Source: Pyxicephalus adspersus
Lineage: Eukaryota; Chordata; Amphibia; Anura; Pyxicephalidae
Direction: 5' to 3'
Assembly (NCBI RefSeq): GCF_032062135.1
Contig: NC_092860.1
Location: 71,048,424-71,112,423 of the forward strand
DNA length: 64,000 nucleotides
This document shows, piece after piece, positions 11,522-23,039 of this stretch; within the stretch, counting starts at the first letter, position 1, and every line of letters begins with the position of its first letter. The notes under the pieces were generated by a model. It made no database searches. It worked only from the letters and a program-made list of their open reading frames with translations, and was not told where the DNA came from. The position numbers and the translations under genes were made by a program.

Positions 11522-11533
11522 AGATGCATTAAG

Positions 11534-11654
11534 AGAGTTTTAAAAACTACACTAATTATTAATTACAGCACTGTAAATTACATAAGGGTTTCAGATACCA
11601 AACAATACACAGGAGGAGGAGAGGATCCTGCTTAAAAGAGCTTACCATCTAGGA
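11534..11654 (-). repeat. L2 3'-tail fragment, cut by a hAT-type insertion
   Basis: Diverged minus-strand copy of the L2 tail (CAGCACTGTAAATTA, GAGAGGATCCTGC, GAGCTTACCATCTAG). It is cut at 11,655 by a CAGTGGTCCCAACC terminus. The L1 above therefore landed beside an older L2 tail. Confidence 0.7.
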
Positions 11655-11925
11655 CAGTGGTCCCAACCTTTTGGAGCTCAAGGACCACTAAATGCACAAA
11701 CTCCTGGACCGCGCATGTGCAGGGAGCCATGTGTCATTTAAAGGGGAAGAAACTTCTCTCAGAGTGACGTAATGATGCCAAAACCCACCCACTCTCCCAT
11801 CACAGGTCCTAGCCTGCGATGGGAGAGTGGGTGGGTTGTGTCCAGAGACACAACTCGCCCACCGCCCTAAGCCCTGAGCATTTATATTCTCGAAAAAACC
11901 TTTTATACCCATTTGTGTCCTTAAT
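11655..11925 (+). mobile_element. hAT-type MITE (one terminus clear)
   Basis: Starts with CAGTGGTCCCAACC, the type of hAT terminal repeat also seen at 52,097 and, inverted, ending at 41,518. It contains a perfect 19-bp inverted repeat (11,783-11,801 with 11,818-11,836) and a second small hairpin. I could not find a clean right terminus, so the right end is approximate. Confidence 0.65.
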
Positions 11926-11932
11926 TAGGTCA

Positions 11933-12987
11933 TTAAAGTGGAAGTAAACTGGAAAAAAAACTCACCTTTATCTTCGCAAATCCCTCGATCCCTGCAGTGG
12001 TTTACTGGATTGGGTCCTGCGTTGTCCTGGTATCCCCCTTCGTCTCGGCGCAGAGGAACCATCGTGTACTGCCATCTTCTTTGCCCTTCTTCCACTGTGC
12101 AGACGTGAGATCACGTGACGAAGATGGGGAAAAAAAGAGCTGATCTCCATGAGCATGCATGAGAAAAAGCTCCTCCCCCGATCTTGGGCATGCGCAGAAG
12201 GAGCAGCCAGAAGCCTCCTGAGATCCAGAATATAAGAATCCTGGGAGGCTCTGCACTCCCCTTCTGTCGTTATCGCTGCGGTGATAAAAACAGAAGGAAA
12301 GGGGCTTTACCTTTTTTTTGGTTCAAAGTTTTTGTTGACATTTTCAAATAAAGTAAACAATAACATTACACAACAAGTTTGCATAGAATAACAGGAAGAG
12401 AAAAAAATAAAAAAGTAAAATTAAAAAAAAGGGGGGGGGCATATAGGGGGTTCAAAACAAAAAAGAAGAGTGCTAACCAGTAACCAGACAAAGTAGAATA
12501 AACATATGAAGTCAAAAATACTTCAACACCTCTTAGGTTACAAAGTCTAAATACAGCAAGCAATAAAGTAATATAAAGCAATAAAAAAATATAATCAAAA
12601 TAAGTGCAATAGTACAAAAATAGTGCTATTCACAGATTTAAAACTTGTGAGGTATACAGGCATATCAAGTTTAGAGTGAGATCATAAAAGGTTGGCAGGT
12701 AGAGATACCTTTTACTAATTCACCCCCTTTGTAAACATTTAAAATTTAAATTGGAGAAAAAAAATTAAGAGAAAAAAGGTAGGGAGTTAGGGGTTACACA
12801 AGGGGAGGGGGGAGAGTCGTGGATCCCTGCTTGAATTATACATGATAATGTAACTATTTACCCTTTTTTTAAATAAAAATGTGTGTGTTAAACCCCCTCT
12901 CCCAAAAAGTAGGTAATTTTTACCTTACATAAAACGGTTGTCTACCCTTTTATGCAAGGTAAAAAATTTAGTTTAGGTCCACTTTAA
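11933..12987 (+). mobile_element. TTAA-flanked MITE (copy A), itself interrupted
   Basis: Inverted ends TTAAAGTGGAAGTAAACT and AGTTTAGGTCCACTTTAA with TTAA at both edges (11,933 and 12,984) point to a piggyBac or Kolobok type non-autonomous element. The body has AAGATGGC-like and GCATGCGCA motifs shared with copies near 38.6, 60.0 and 62.3 kb. About 540 bp of foreign sequence sits at 12,320-12,856. Confidence 0.8.
12320..12856 (-). mobile_element. Antisense LINE/retrogene tail inserted in the MITE
   Basis: Begins with a T-rich edge (poly-A on the minus strand) and has near-identical flanks: TTTACCTTTTTT (12,306-12,319) and TTTACCCTTTTTT (12,857-12,870). These look like target-site duplications of a poly-A retrotransposon. 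The body shows no clear coding motif. Confidence 0.5.
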
Positions 12988-13089
12988 ATACTAAATGCAC
13001 ATATTTTTACACATGGGTTCACTGAAAACTGTTCTCAACCTCCACAAACATGCCCTTATAAAAACATTAGAGACTACTGGAACATGTAA

Positions 13090-13180
13090 GTTCCTCACCT
13101 TTTAATAAGGATAATTGTATTTATGTTGAAAATGCCAAAGGGTGAAACACGTCAGGACCTGAGATTCCGTCTGCAGGATG
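13090..13180 (+). ncRNA. Possible decayed hammerhead-ribozyme-like motif
   Basis: GTTGAAAATGCC, AAAG, then GGTGAAACACGTCAGG gives a hammerhead-like order: a weak CTGATGA-like box, a short stem II (GCC/GGT), GAAAC and a GTC triplet. Penelope-like elements are known to carry hammerhead motifs of this kind. The first core box has mutations, so activity is not expected. Confidence 0.3.
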
Positions 13181-13261
13181 GAAAATACACCCATTATATG
13201 CAAGTGTTTTTGTGACAAATTGAAGCTTTTATAATATTATTGAAATAAAAAAGTGTATATA

Positions 13262-13691
13262 CAGGTAATCCACAGGTTACAAACGAGATAAGGACTGTAG
13301 GTTTGTTCTTCTGTTGAATTTGTATGTAAGTCAGGACAGGTGTAAGTTATTGTATAAAATCCTCACTATGAGCTATTCACAAACAAAGAAAAAAAATCTT
13401 TATGGAGCCTAGACATTCATTAACTTCTGGAGCAAGCTGTGCTTTGATATTCAAAAAGAAACAACTGCAGACTTTGTCTTGGTCAATACAGTGTTACAAG
13501 AGCAGAAAGAGCTCACCCCCACTAAGATCACTTGAAACCTCAGCTGTGTTTAGCAAAAGATTTCCTCTGCAAATCATGCAAACCGCGCCCTCCCCCCTTC
13601 AATCCTCCTTTCTGCACACAGCGAGCAGGGAAGTCCCGTTCGTATCTAGGAGGCGTCCGTATGTTGAAAGTCCTTAACCCAGGACTACCTG
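13262..13691. mobile_element. 430-bp MITE with CAGGTA termini
   Basis: Terminal inverted repeats CAGGTAATCCACAGGTTA and TTAACCCAGGACTACCTG match after inversion with a few differences. The body resembles a common vertebrate element (GTAGGTTTGTTCTT, TTTGTATGTAAGTC). No target duplication is clear, so the superfamily is not assigned. Confidence 0.7.
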
Positions 13692-14228
13692 AACTTTGCC
13701 AAAAAAACCTGCTTGCATGAATCATCCTTTTAGGGAGTTCAAAACATTTTAATATTTCCTATTCTATAGGGGTTGGCCAAAAAACTAGTTTGATCTCTAG
13801 AACAAGAGGAACATCCATGTTTAGATTTATTACATATATTTAAAGTAGAGTAAAAGTTTAGACTGGAGTAAAAATTAAAACTTACACATAATTGAGCCTT
13901 TAAGTTATTAAAAACAAGTGACAGACCAGCATTTAATACACTGCAAGCTTACATTTTTATAGCATTTTTTTTACTGGGGTTTAAACATATATTTAAATAA
14001 TAAAAGCCTATAGTTGTATATTAGTCATTATCTGTGAATAGCACTGACAGTCTTTTCTCCTAATTACCAGAAAGAGAATAGTGTGTAAACCACAGGACAG
14101 GGATGCAAGAGGGAGCAGAGAAAAGTGGAGTGTGAAAACTGAACAGAGGAGGATTATTGCATTACTGCTGCCAAAAGTGTGAAGCAAAAAAGAGGTGTGT
14201 ATTAATTCCAAATAGAAAATATGATAAA
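13692..14228. other. AT-rich non-coding stretch
   Basis: No gene or repeat is recognised; only short chance frames. Confidence 0.4.
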
Positions 14229-16121
14229 CAATCATGACCGAAAATATTGGCACCCTTGCATTTATGTCAGAAAATGCACCTCTTTTCCTAGAAAATTGTT
14301 GCAATTACAAATGCTTTAGTATTGTCATGTTTATTTTGTTTGTTTGCAAAAATGCAGAGAGAAAAACCTGAGACAATCCACGCAAAACAAATAATTGTAT
14401 TTCAAGCATGTCATGCTCCTTTATTTTGCAATTCAACTCACCTGTAGCAGTTAACAGGTGCTGGAAATATGGAAATTCCCATTTGCAACCAGTTAAAATT
14501 GAGAAATGTTGACTTAATCTTGTTTTCGGTTCTTAATGTTCCTGTGCCCTCCGTGTGCAGCATTGTAAAAAAATTTACAGCCCATGGCACTGTAGCTAAT
14601 TCCTCTGGACGTGGACAAAAGAGAACGATTGATGATATGTTACAACAAAGAATTGTTCAAATGGTGAATAAAGAACCTTGACTGTGGCAAAACATTTAGT
14701 TACACACAACACAACACAGTTACTCAGACTTGTATCCCCCCCACACTACAACCCCTAAATCCCCCCTTTTATTACCCCACTCACAACTTTAACACCTAAC
14801 CCCTACCCAAATAGAGATCACACCATTAGTTGGTTAAATGGCTGTAGGCCTTTTATTAACAAAATGTTAACTAAATACCTTTATTATCAAAATAACAATA
14901 TAAATACCAATATAAATAACACATATAAATAACCAATATAAAACATAACATAAATACAATCAAACATCAACAAAATAGTATGCACGTAATAACGATAAAA
15001 TTAAATACCAATCAAACAATACCAATACCATAACAATACTGATTCCTAATTTTTTAGCTTATTGGTTGCTGGTCCTCAAAGTCCACCTCAATAAACCTTT
15101 TTGGGGTCTGCATCTTAAAACACTATTGTTCCCAGACGCTCATACTCCCAGCTCGGGAACGAATATATATTTTTCTTTCCTGTGCAGACCCCCCAAAAAC
15201 AATTTACACCAAACCATTAACCAAACCGAGAGACTAAATACCATAGATGGGTCCCTAAAACCATAATTGTTAACAACCAGCACACTCCCCTCGAGGACCT
15301 CAACCGCCCACACTAATGACCAACCAAAACCCCCACACTGCCACTCAATAACTCTGCTAACAACCACAAGAGGGAGGGAGGGTGGGAAAAACGTTTCCTG
15401 TAAGCTGTCTCTCTCCCTGAAAAACACCCTTACTTCCTCTTTCTGATCTCTTAACTCCTTCTGCCCCTCCTATACCTCCTCCTCCTTACTCCCCCCCTCT
15501 CCTTTTAGCTCGCTTCCGACCAAAAAACTTAACCCAATGCTGTTTGCCCATGTCAGCCTTCCCCTATGCTCATTTCTTCGCAAATAAATTCAAGCTGACC
15601 TGCAGGCACAGGGTGCAACAGTGTCAGCTCACACTATCCATCGCCATCTGGATAAAAACGGACGCTATGGCAGAAGACCAAGGAGGGTCTTCTGCCACTG
15701 CTGACACAGAAACATAAACAAGCATGTTAGGAGTTTGCTAAAACTCACCTGTGGAAGCCACATTGCTTCTGGGCAATGAGACAAAAATACAGCTTTTCAA
15801 TAACGCACATCATTCAGCTGTTTACAGAAACTGAATTATGGGGCACAATGTAGGACACAGTGTTGAAAAGCTGGGTCTCACCCGGAGGTCATGGGTCTTA
15901 CAGCAGGACAATGACCCAAAGCACACTTCAAAAAGCACCCAGAAATGGTTTAATACAAAGGGCTGGAGAGTTCCGAGGTGGCCAGCAATGATTCCAGATT
16001 CCAGGGTGGCAATAATTTTGTCCAGGCCATTTTAGATGTTTTGTGGAATGATTTGTTTTGTTCTTGCAGTTCCAACAAAAGAAAAAACATGACAATATCA
16101 AAGCATTTGTAATTGCAACAA
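14229..16121 (+). mobile_element. Tc1/mariner element, degenerate, with an internal insertion
   Basis: A 36-bp inner inverted repeat at 14,296-14,331 pairs with 16,086-16,121 with 2 mismatches. The 5' outer end CAATCATGACCG is kept, while the 3' outer end is missing. Transposase remnants: the paired-type HTH at 14,540-14,681 (PSVCSIVKKF, GRGQKRT) and the DDE part at about 15,895-16,000 (LQQDNDPKHTSKS, WPAMIPDS). Stops and frameshifts abound. The HTH and DDE halves are separated by about 0.9 kb of unrelated DNA. Tc1 transposases move by cut and paste into TA sites. Confidence 0.85.
14686..15584. mobile_element. Insertion inside the Tc1 element, possibly a solo LTR
   Basis: This block interrupts the transposase between VNKEP and the segment encoding LQAQGATVSAHT. 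GCAAA lies at both edges (14,686-14,690 and 15,580-15,584) and could be a 5-bp target duplication. The interior is low-GC and strongly strand-biased (C/T-rich on plus), with no transposase frame. Solo LTR is one reading; the class is unproven. Confidence 0.45.
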
Positions 16122-16735
16122 ATCATAAAATCAGACCATTTATTGATAAAGCAAATACAAAGAAAACCTTCTATTTATGCAGAGTTCCCCAATTTTTGCA
16201 TGAAGGTAGCGACATTACCTGTCCCTTCTGCAAAAAAAGGACCTACTGGTCACAATTTTCTAATTCTAGAGATAATAGTTCTGCAGATATTACTTTTGGC
16301 ATTAACTGAGCAAACAAAGCAACTTGCCCCATTGTGGACTTTACCAGAAAGGTCACCAAGAATGGTCATCCAGTGTTCCTGATAACAGTAAGTTATCTAC
16401 CCTCTGGATCTTTAAACACTACCTGTGGCATAAATAATGGATGTCCTGACAGACAGAGAGCCACCTCTGTATTTGATTAATTCACACTAGCACAAAAAGG
16501 GTCAATTATATGACAATTTTCGAAACAATGAGGGATCATCTTTGTATAACTCCTGATAGGTGGACATCAAGTAAGGAAGTCTCTTAATCCAAAAAGAAAA
16601 ACAATTCATTTTATTTACTAAAATGAAGAAAAATATCCAAAGCCATCAAAAACACCATTTTCCATGTCTAGTGATAGTAAGAACTTTTCTTAGTTACAAT
16701 GGCACACAGTATGGGTTAGAGAAATCCTTTTTCTG
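16122..16735. other. Non-coding spacer
   Basis: AT-rich; nothing supported beyond short frames. Confidence 0.4.
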
Positions 16736-17193
16736 ATGCTGTTGCTTGCCTGGAGTCACTGTATAAAGTACCCCTGGTTGCGCTTTAAAATAGTAGGCAA
16801 ACTACATGCTAGGATTTTGGCGAAAAATTTTAGATCTAGTAACGAGATAGGGACCATTACTCTATGGGCTTGCAACATATCCCTAGGAAAAGTCCCCATG
16901 TTCTTGACTTCATTAAAGAATGTCACCACGTGTGGAGCCACAAGGGTACAAAACCTCTTAAAGAATAGAGCAGTGCATCTAATTCAACTAGTAGGATCTC
17001 TGAAATGTAGTTCTCCCTTGATATTAGAAATTATTCTATTCACAGAACCCCCAAGGTATTTGTGCAATATGTCGGTTAATTTTATCGATGAAAATTTGCT
17101 GGCCAGGCTCCAAGACTGAATGAAAGTTTGAAAGTATCTCCAAAGTGACTTTGATGTCTCGCTACTTATCACATAACTGACCACCACTGACAC
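16736..17193 (-). pseudogene. L1/Tx1 ORF2 reverse-transcriptase fragment
   Basis: The minus frame 16,756-16,941 reads HVVTFFNEVKNMGTFPRDML, then PISLLDLKFFAKILA and ILKRNQGYF. This matches the L1 RT order FNDVL..G.FP.DMLQA, NYRPISLLN.DLKLFAK and P.L...Q.GFI. The IPKPGKDP segment has been deleted. It is a 5'- and 3'-truncated relic on the opposite strand to the full L1. Confidence 0.7.
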
Positions 17194-17716
17194 TTTACTC
17201 TACTTTATGCACCTGCATATACAAACAGTGGTTCGCACATCATTGACTAGACCCCGGTCCCCTCTCCCTTCCTATCCCCCTCTTTTTCTCTCTCTTTCTT
17301 CTCTGTTTGTCTTTTATGTGTGGTTTTGCCATGCCCAGTATCAGACCAAAATATTCGTTCTGGCACCTGATTGTTATCCAGAAATGCTGGGAAGGATCAT
17401 ATCAGATCATATCATATCAGTTTTAGTCAAACATAAATTAACGCCCAACCTAAGCTTCTTCACAATAACATGTTATTCATGTTCAATAATGTTGGTCTGT
17501 ATTAGTTCTGCAATGTTCATTGAATGCTATTAAAATGTCCCATTCGCCAAGATTACTATGGTTTTTAGCTTCTCCCCTTAGAGGTTCCATCTCACATTTT
17601 GCGATCCCCCTGTTGCCTTCTGCTGGTGGTTGTTATTATTATTATTATTATTATTAAATTATTATTGTGGAAAGACTTTACTGATGTGCATTCTTTTCTC
17701 GCTTTTAGCATGATTT
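17194..17716. other. Pyrimidine-rich stretch and (TTA)n microsatellite
   Basis: A C/T-rich tract spans about 17,250-17,320, and a TTA repeat lies at about 17,634-17,657. No gene is seen. Confidence 0.5.
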
Positions 17717-18063
17717 GGGCAGCATGGTGGCTCAGGGGATAGCACTCTGACCTTTGCAGCACTGGGTCCCAGGTTCGATTCCCAGCCAGGACATTATCTG
17801 CATGGAGTTTGCAGGTTCTCCCTATGTCTGTGTGGGTTTCCTCTGGGTACTCTAGTTTCCTCCCACATCCCAAAAACATGCAGTGAGGTTAATTGGCTTC
17901 TCCCTAAAAAATTGACCTTAGACTACAATAATGACATATGACTATAGTAGGGACATTAGATTGTGAGCTCCTTTGAGGGACAGTTAGTGACACGACTATG
18001 GACTTTGTACAGTGTGGCATAATATGATGGCACTATATAAATACTGTGTAATAATAATAATTT
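17717..18063 (+). repeat. tRNA-derived SINE with L2-like 3' tail
   Basis: GGGCAGCATGG opens the head. An RNA polymerase III A box (TGGCTCAGGGG, 17,728-17,738) and B box (GGTTCGATTCC, 17,772-17,782) lie at tRNA spacing. The tail has GATTGTGAGCTCC, GGACTTTGTACAG, TATATAAATACTG and a TAATAATAAT end, like the L2 3' end. ATTTGG-like bases flank both sides as a possible target duplication. Sharing the tail with L2 implies mobilisation by L2 enzyme. Confidence 0.88.
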
Positions 18064-18645
18064 GGCCATTTCAGTTTTTCTACCCATGATGTCCCAGAGT
18101 CAGAGATGTTTTGGTATATCCAAATCCAGCATTTTGCATATTTCTTACCTGGGGGGACTTCCTACCTAGGCCCCTTTCTCTATTTCCTTTGCCCCTTCCT
18201 GTTTTCTTAGCTTTTTACCGTTTCTTCTAATGCTATATCTTTAGAAGTTTTATATGTACCCACTATGCAGTAGCCTAAATACATTATTACCGTTATAATT
18301 TATGGTTTTCCACAATGCATATCACGTTGTTAGATCCTTCTATTCTGGCACAGTTTTTGTTGCAGTTACTGGGGTGTAAAAAACATTGGAAAAAATGTTG
18401 TTGCCTCTGGCACCCACCCCCCAACTGGATACTGGAAGTGAAATAATTATATATTTCCTAAGGCCTCTCTTCCTGGCGCCTTTTTTGGCCTTATATCTAT
18501 ATATACCTAAACTTATCCTTATAATCCTTAATCTCCCATATGCCAGTTACTGTTTACACATTCCCTATGTACCAGTTTTTTAATATGTTTGTTCATTTCA
18601 TTTTCTAAATTTATCATGCTTTATTTTATTTTGGCTGTTTTTGGC
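18064..18645. other. AT-rich non-coding stretch
   Basis: No feature supported. It may be decayed Penelope sequence upstream of the GIY-YIG fragment, but no motif shows this. Confidence 0.35.
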
Positions 18646-18995
18646 AGCCTTTCTGTGAATGTTTCATTATTTATTTAATCAGTGCAACAGATGTAATCAG
18701 GGATGTTATATTGGACAAACAGGACAGACATTACAAACATAAATTAATCTACACTGCCACACAATAAAGAAACACACAAAAAAAGATTTCTGTACTTTTT
18801 TTCAATATAATTTCTCACAACCTGACCACTCCCAAGAAGACATAGATGTTTTAGTTCTTAAGGGAAACTCTAAAAATACTCAGGATAGGAAAACCTCTGA
18901 ACTATAAATTAAAGTCTGTTTGACCCAAGACATAGCAGACTGAATGTGGACTTCTGCTTTCCCCCTGCTATCCTCCTCCCTTCCCAGAGCTCACT
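18646..18995 (+). pseudogene. Penelope-like element: GIY-YIG endonuclease fragment
   Basis: One frame reads QCNRCNQGCYIGQTGQT (YIG at 18,707-18,715), then LHCHTIKKHT, HSQEDIDVLVLKG and DRK, ending near LNVDFCFP. This is the order of the Penelope C-terminal GIY-YIG nuclease: Cys pair, YIGqTgqtL, His-rich step, Hs..D..v.vL.G and eRk. In-frame stops (first at 18,740) show decay. In active elements the domain nicks target DNA for reverse transcription. Confidence 0.75.
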
Positions 18996-20330
18996 TCTCT
19001 GCCCGTTATCTGAATAACTTTCTCACTTATTGTTTTATTTTTTGCCTTTTTTGGCTTCAAGATCGTTTTCTATACTTAACTTTTACCATTCTGCTAAATG
19101 TTTGTGTGTCAGTACTGCTTGGCCCAGAAAATAAGTGGGGTAGACTCAAGAAAGTTTGTCTTGAAAATTTATTTGTAAGTGCAAAAAAAAAAACAATTTT
19201 GGACAGTAATTAGCTCTCTTGGTATTTAATCAAAAAAGGTTATTTTGAAGGAAAAAAAACTAACCAAAAGGTTACCAGTAAAAAAAAAAAAAAAGGTTAC
19301 GTATAGGGAAGCTGCTAAATATACCCTGGGTATCTAAGAACCTAATGACCTCCAGGCATAAGAGGATAATAAATGCCCATGTTGAACATATTTTAACTTT
19401 TAAATTTCTCTTAACATAATTACATTTTGACAGTCAGGATCTATTGTATGATAGTGTTCCATTTTGTGCCCCAGCCTAGGGCATTTCAGAGAAAGCTTTA
19501 GACTCATACTAGAGAGAATTTGTTATAACAGAACTGTACTGAGAAAAAGTTATTACATGGAACATAACTAGTAGCAAAAAATTACATATTCCTATGTACT
19601 TTTAAAACGTGGGTTCATTTAATATAAAGGAATACCTAAAAGCTTTACATGCTGCCTCCTACTCACTGTTTCTGTAACCAACTAATGGCTTGAACAAGCT
19701 TGCATCATATACTCACATACTGCATGAACAATTTAGATTTTACTAGGACTTGCAATACATCAATTTCTCACATGCATGAGCATAATGAATCTGCATAAAT
19801 CAAACACTAGTGTTTGATATAGTAAAATTTTGGCCCCTTTTTAGGTTTACATTGACTATGTAAGGAGATACTTTTAATATAGAATAATCCAATAGTTTTT
19901 ATATGCAGAAGTAAGATTCAAAGGTTTTAGGATAACAGCATCTAACAGATTTATGTGTCTTTGTGCTCTAAATCTCAATGTCTTGAATATTGCATTATTG
20001 AATGCAAACACCTATATACCATAAGATCTCACACTTGAAAAAGACACATTATGCTGATGACTAAAATGTGCAAATCAAAAACAGTCCCACAGCGGCAAAA
20101 AAGACCATTATGTTGCCTCTTGTCTTGTTTTGCTTCCAATTAAAACAGCATATTTCAGAATATTAATTCATTTTGCAGCCTTGTGTCTCATACATGGCTT
20201 ATAATTAGATCAAGCAAAGGAAACTCTTACTAACAATGTTGAAAGGGGTTTTGTATAGGGTTTCATATGTTATGTTAATACACATTTCACCTTTCTTCAG
20301 ATATTGTATGATCTATATATACACATCTAC
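18996..20330. other. Non-coding stretch
   Basis: The first 300 bp may be the 3' end of the Penelope fragment. The rest is AT-rich with A-homopolymers and no supported gene or repeat. Confidence 0.4.
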
Positions 20331-21104
20331 ACAAGGCCTGAGAAAAGCTACATACACGTGCTAGATTACTGTAGCCCAAGACAAACGTTCAAGATTGTCA
20401 TGGGAAAAAGTCTAGTATGTGTACAGTAGTCCCCCAAATTCATTTTGCCATTTGCTGTTGATCTGGTCTCTGGACCCAAGGCACCTATTCCTGCTTTGCT
20501 TCATATATCAAAAATGCTTTTGTCAATTGAATCATCCATTTCATGAGTCCCAGTTATAATAAAATATGGCCAGTGGTCATCTTTTGCCCATGACAATTAT
20601 GTTCACAGAGTTCTCAGACAATGGAAAAATCCTTTATAGCAAACAAAATGTTTCTTTTATTCATGAATATGCATTAGTCATTCTCATTTCCCTTTAGGTA
20701 TTTTACTCTTTGGAATATTTGAACATGATTAATAACATGATAGACACATCTCATTTGAATGATTTATTTCATTGCCGTACAGAGCTATTACGTTTGTTAC
20801 TTTATTTTGGGGTGTAATTTGCTGGTGGGTATTTCAAATCTTTGAATTCTCTAGCTGGGAACCCTTGGTTTTTAAGCAGCATATAAGATAATTTTTTCAT
20901 GCTGGTGATAGATGATTGTGTGCACAAGGAGCCTTTTTTCAACATCATGTTGTTTGTGATAAACTATCAAAATGAATGACACTGGTTAAATGAAACAAAT
21001 GTAAAAAACAATATAAAGGGGATTGGACATGTTTTCACAAACACCATTTAGAATACTTCATAGATTTTGCATTATTTGCCTACAGTTCAGATAATAGAAA
21101 ATAG

Positions 21105-21392
21105 AAAACAGTGACAGGGCTACTATGGAACGAGAATCTGGCATGTGTACAGCGCTTGTCCAACGTCATACATGGATCTGTCCTGGCGGATCCACGAACA
21201 ACGAATGATTATATTATAAGTAAAGGGGAGAGAACGCAGCGGGGTGCTGCTCCATCATTCTCCCCCCTCCGTCTCCATAGAGTGGAAAGGCGCTGTATGT
21301 ACAGCGTTCGTTCAGTCTTTTTTCATTGGAAAGAATCATGAAAGATACTTTCCAATGACAATTATTGAACATGTGTATGTGGCCTAAGTATC
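21105..21392. repeat. Possible MITE or repeat fragment
   Basis: Relatively CpG-rich against flanks, with short inverted matches (TGTACAGCGC near 21,147 and TGTATGTACAGCG near 21,293) and an end ACATGTGTATGTGGCC resembling MITE ends seen elsewhere. No clean target duplication. Confidence 0.35.
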
Positions 21393-22640
21393 AACAATAG
21401 AAAACAACCTGTACATCAGAAAAAAAACACAAATATTGGGCCTGCAAATTGCAAACATACCTTAATCCAACTCCACCCACCCAACCTACCAACCAAATGT
21501 TTTTTTAAGCTTTGATATCATAACAATAACACATATTTACATACCAGTATTGCTACAGACAGTATACTGTACACAATACTTTAAATTGGCAACTGTGTTA
21601 CTGTAAGAGATTTTTCTTGAATCTAGTCACTCACAAAAGCCTCTTGATGTTTGCAGTAGAAAAATATCTATGTTTAAAATATGCAATAAATATGTTTGCA
21701 TAACACATGAAATATAAGAATGTACATTATTTTTAAATCTTTTCCCAGTTATATTACTATCCTACTTAGATTGTAAATTTTATTTTTATTGGAATCTTGC
21801 AAGCCTATTTACTATATATACATAATGGAAAAAATAAATATCAAGCTTTTATGCCAAACGCAAAACTCATTATGCCAAAAAAAAAAAAAAAAGAAACAAG
21901 TGAAGAAAAATATATAGTTTACCTAAACAAAAGTAAAATGCTATCTATCTAACATATACAGTACTAAGCAAGGCCAAAAAGCACAAACCTGTCACCATGT
22001 ATGTAACCTGTAGGATAGACAGAGAAAGCCAAGTCAGGTCCCTAAACTTCATGGAAACCCTTTCCATGACTGATCAAAGAATAAAGACTAAATTAGCCTC
22101 ATCAGAATTTTCTCTTAAAGAGGACAATACCCAATGCCCAAAGGAACCCCACACAATGGTCCACTCTCTAGCCTTAGAATGAATGGGGTCAATTGCTCCC
22201 AGTACTAGGAAGTTCACCAGTTATTCCTCCCTTGGTGTCTTTATCAGGTAGACACTGCACACGTGTGTTGATGGGTGACACGACAGACAATGGCTGATAG
22301 TGTTCTACAACCAAGGTAGTCGTTCCAGAGCTGAGCACGCAGTCATCTGCATCATCAGGTTCATCAGCTTGAAATACAAAGCTGTCACTCTACAAAGATA
22401 TACTTTTTCTGGTGGAAGAACACGCTTTCTCCTGGCTCAATCTTGTTCTCAGCAGAGTTTTCCTTCAATTCCTCCAGGTCACAGGCTGTACTTGTTTGCC
22501 CTCGTTGCTGCACTTGGAAGCGCCTTTCATTAAGGAACCTCTATCTAAAGAGACCACTTTTTTGTTTCAAATCTCTTCATAAAGATTTGCATATTCCCTT
22601 TTTCCAGTTGTTGTATTTCAACAGCTTTCTTTCGCTCTCT
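21393..22640. other. Non-coding stretch
   Basis: Only chance-length frames; no splice-flanked exon or known repeat recognised. Confidence 0.4.
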
Positions 22641-22887
22641 CATCATACCAACTCGGCACAGCTACTTGGCTGGTGGTTTCCACCACTGGCTGGTGGTTTC
22701 CTCAATGAGGCAAAATCTCCTCCTGACTCCCTAGTAGGGGGCTGAGGTCCCAGGTTTTCCCCAGGACTAGGCATATTTTCCTGCCTGTAGAGGCAATCAG
22801 GCTGGGGTGTTGTGGAAATGTAGGATCTCAGAGACACCCCCCCCCCAACAAACAAGCACACCTGAGGGCAGACCACTCCCTCCACAT

Positions 22888-23015
22888 AGATTGTAAGCTC
22901 TTCTAGGCAGGGTCCTCTCCTTCTCCTGTGGCATGGTTTGTACCTGTCCGTCATTTAATGTACAGCACTGCGTAATATGTTGTTGCTATATAAAAACAGT
23001 TGAATATTAATAAAA
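22888..23015 (+). repeat. L2 3'-tail fragment
   Basis: TAGATTGTAAGCTC, GCAGGGTCCTCTCC and AATGTACAGCACTGCGTAA match the tail at 4,219-4,380. Confidence 0.8.
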
Positions 23016-23039
23016 CAAAAATAAATGTACTGTTTCTTA

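Noticed and set aside
17717..17790. A functional tRNA gene
   Set aside because: A and B boxes are present, but the rest does not form a cloverleaf and the unit continues into a SINE body and L2-like tail.
21111..21341. 76-codon plus-strand frame
   Set aside because: It lies in a CpG-rich repeat-like patch without protein features.
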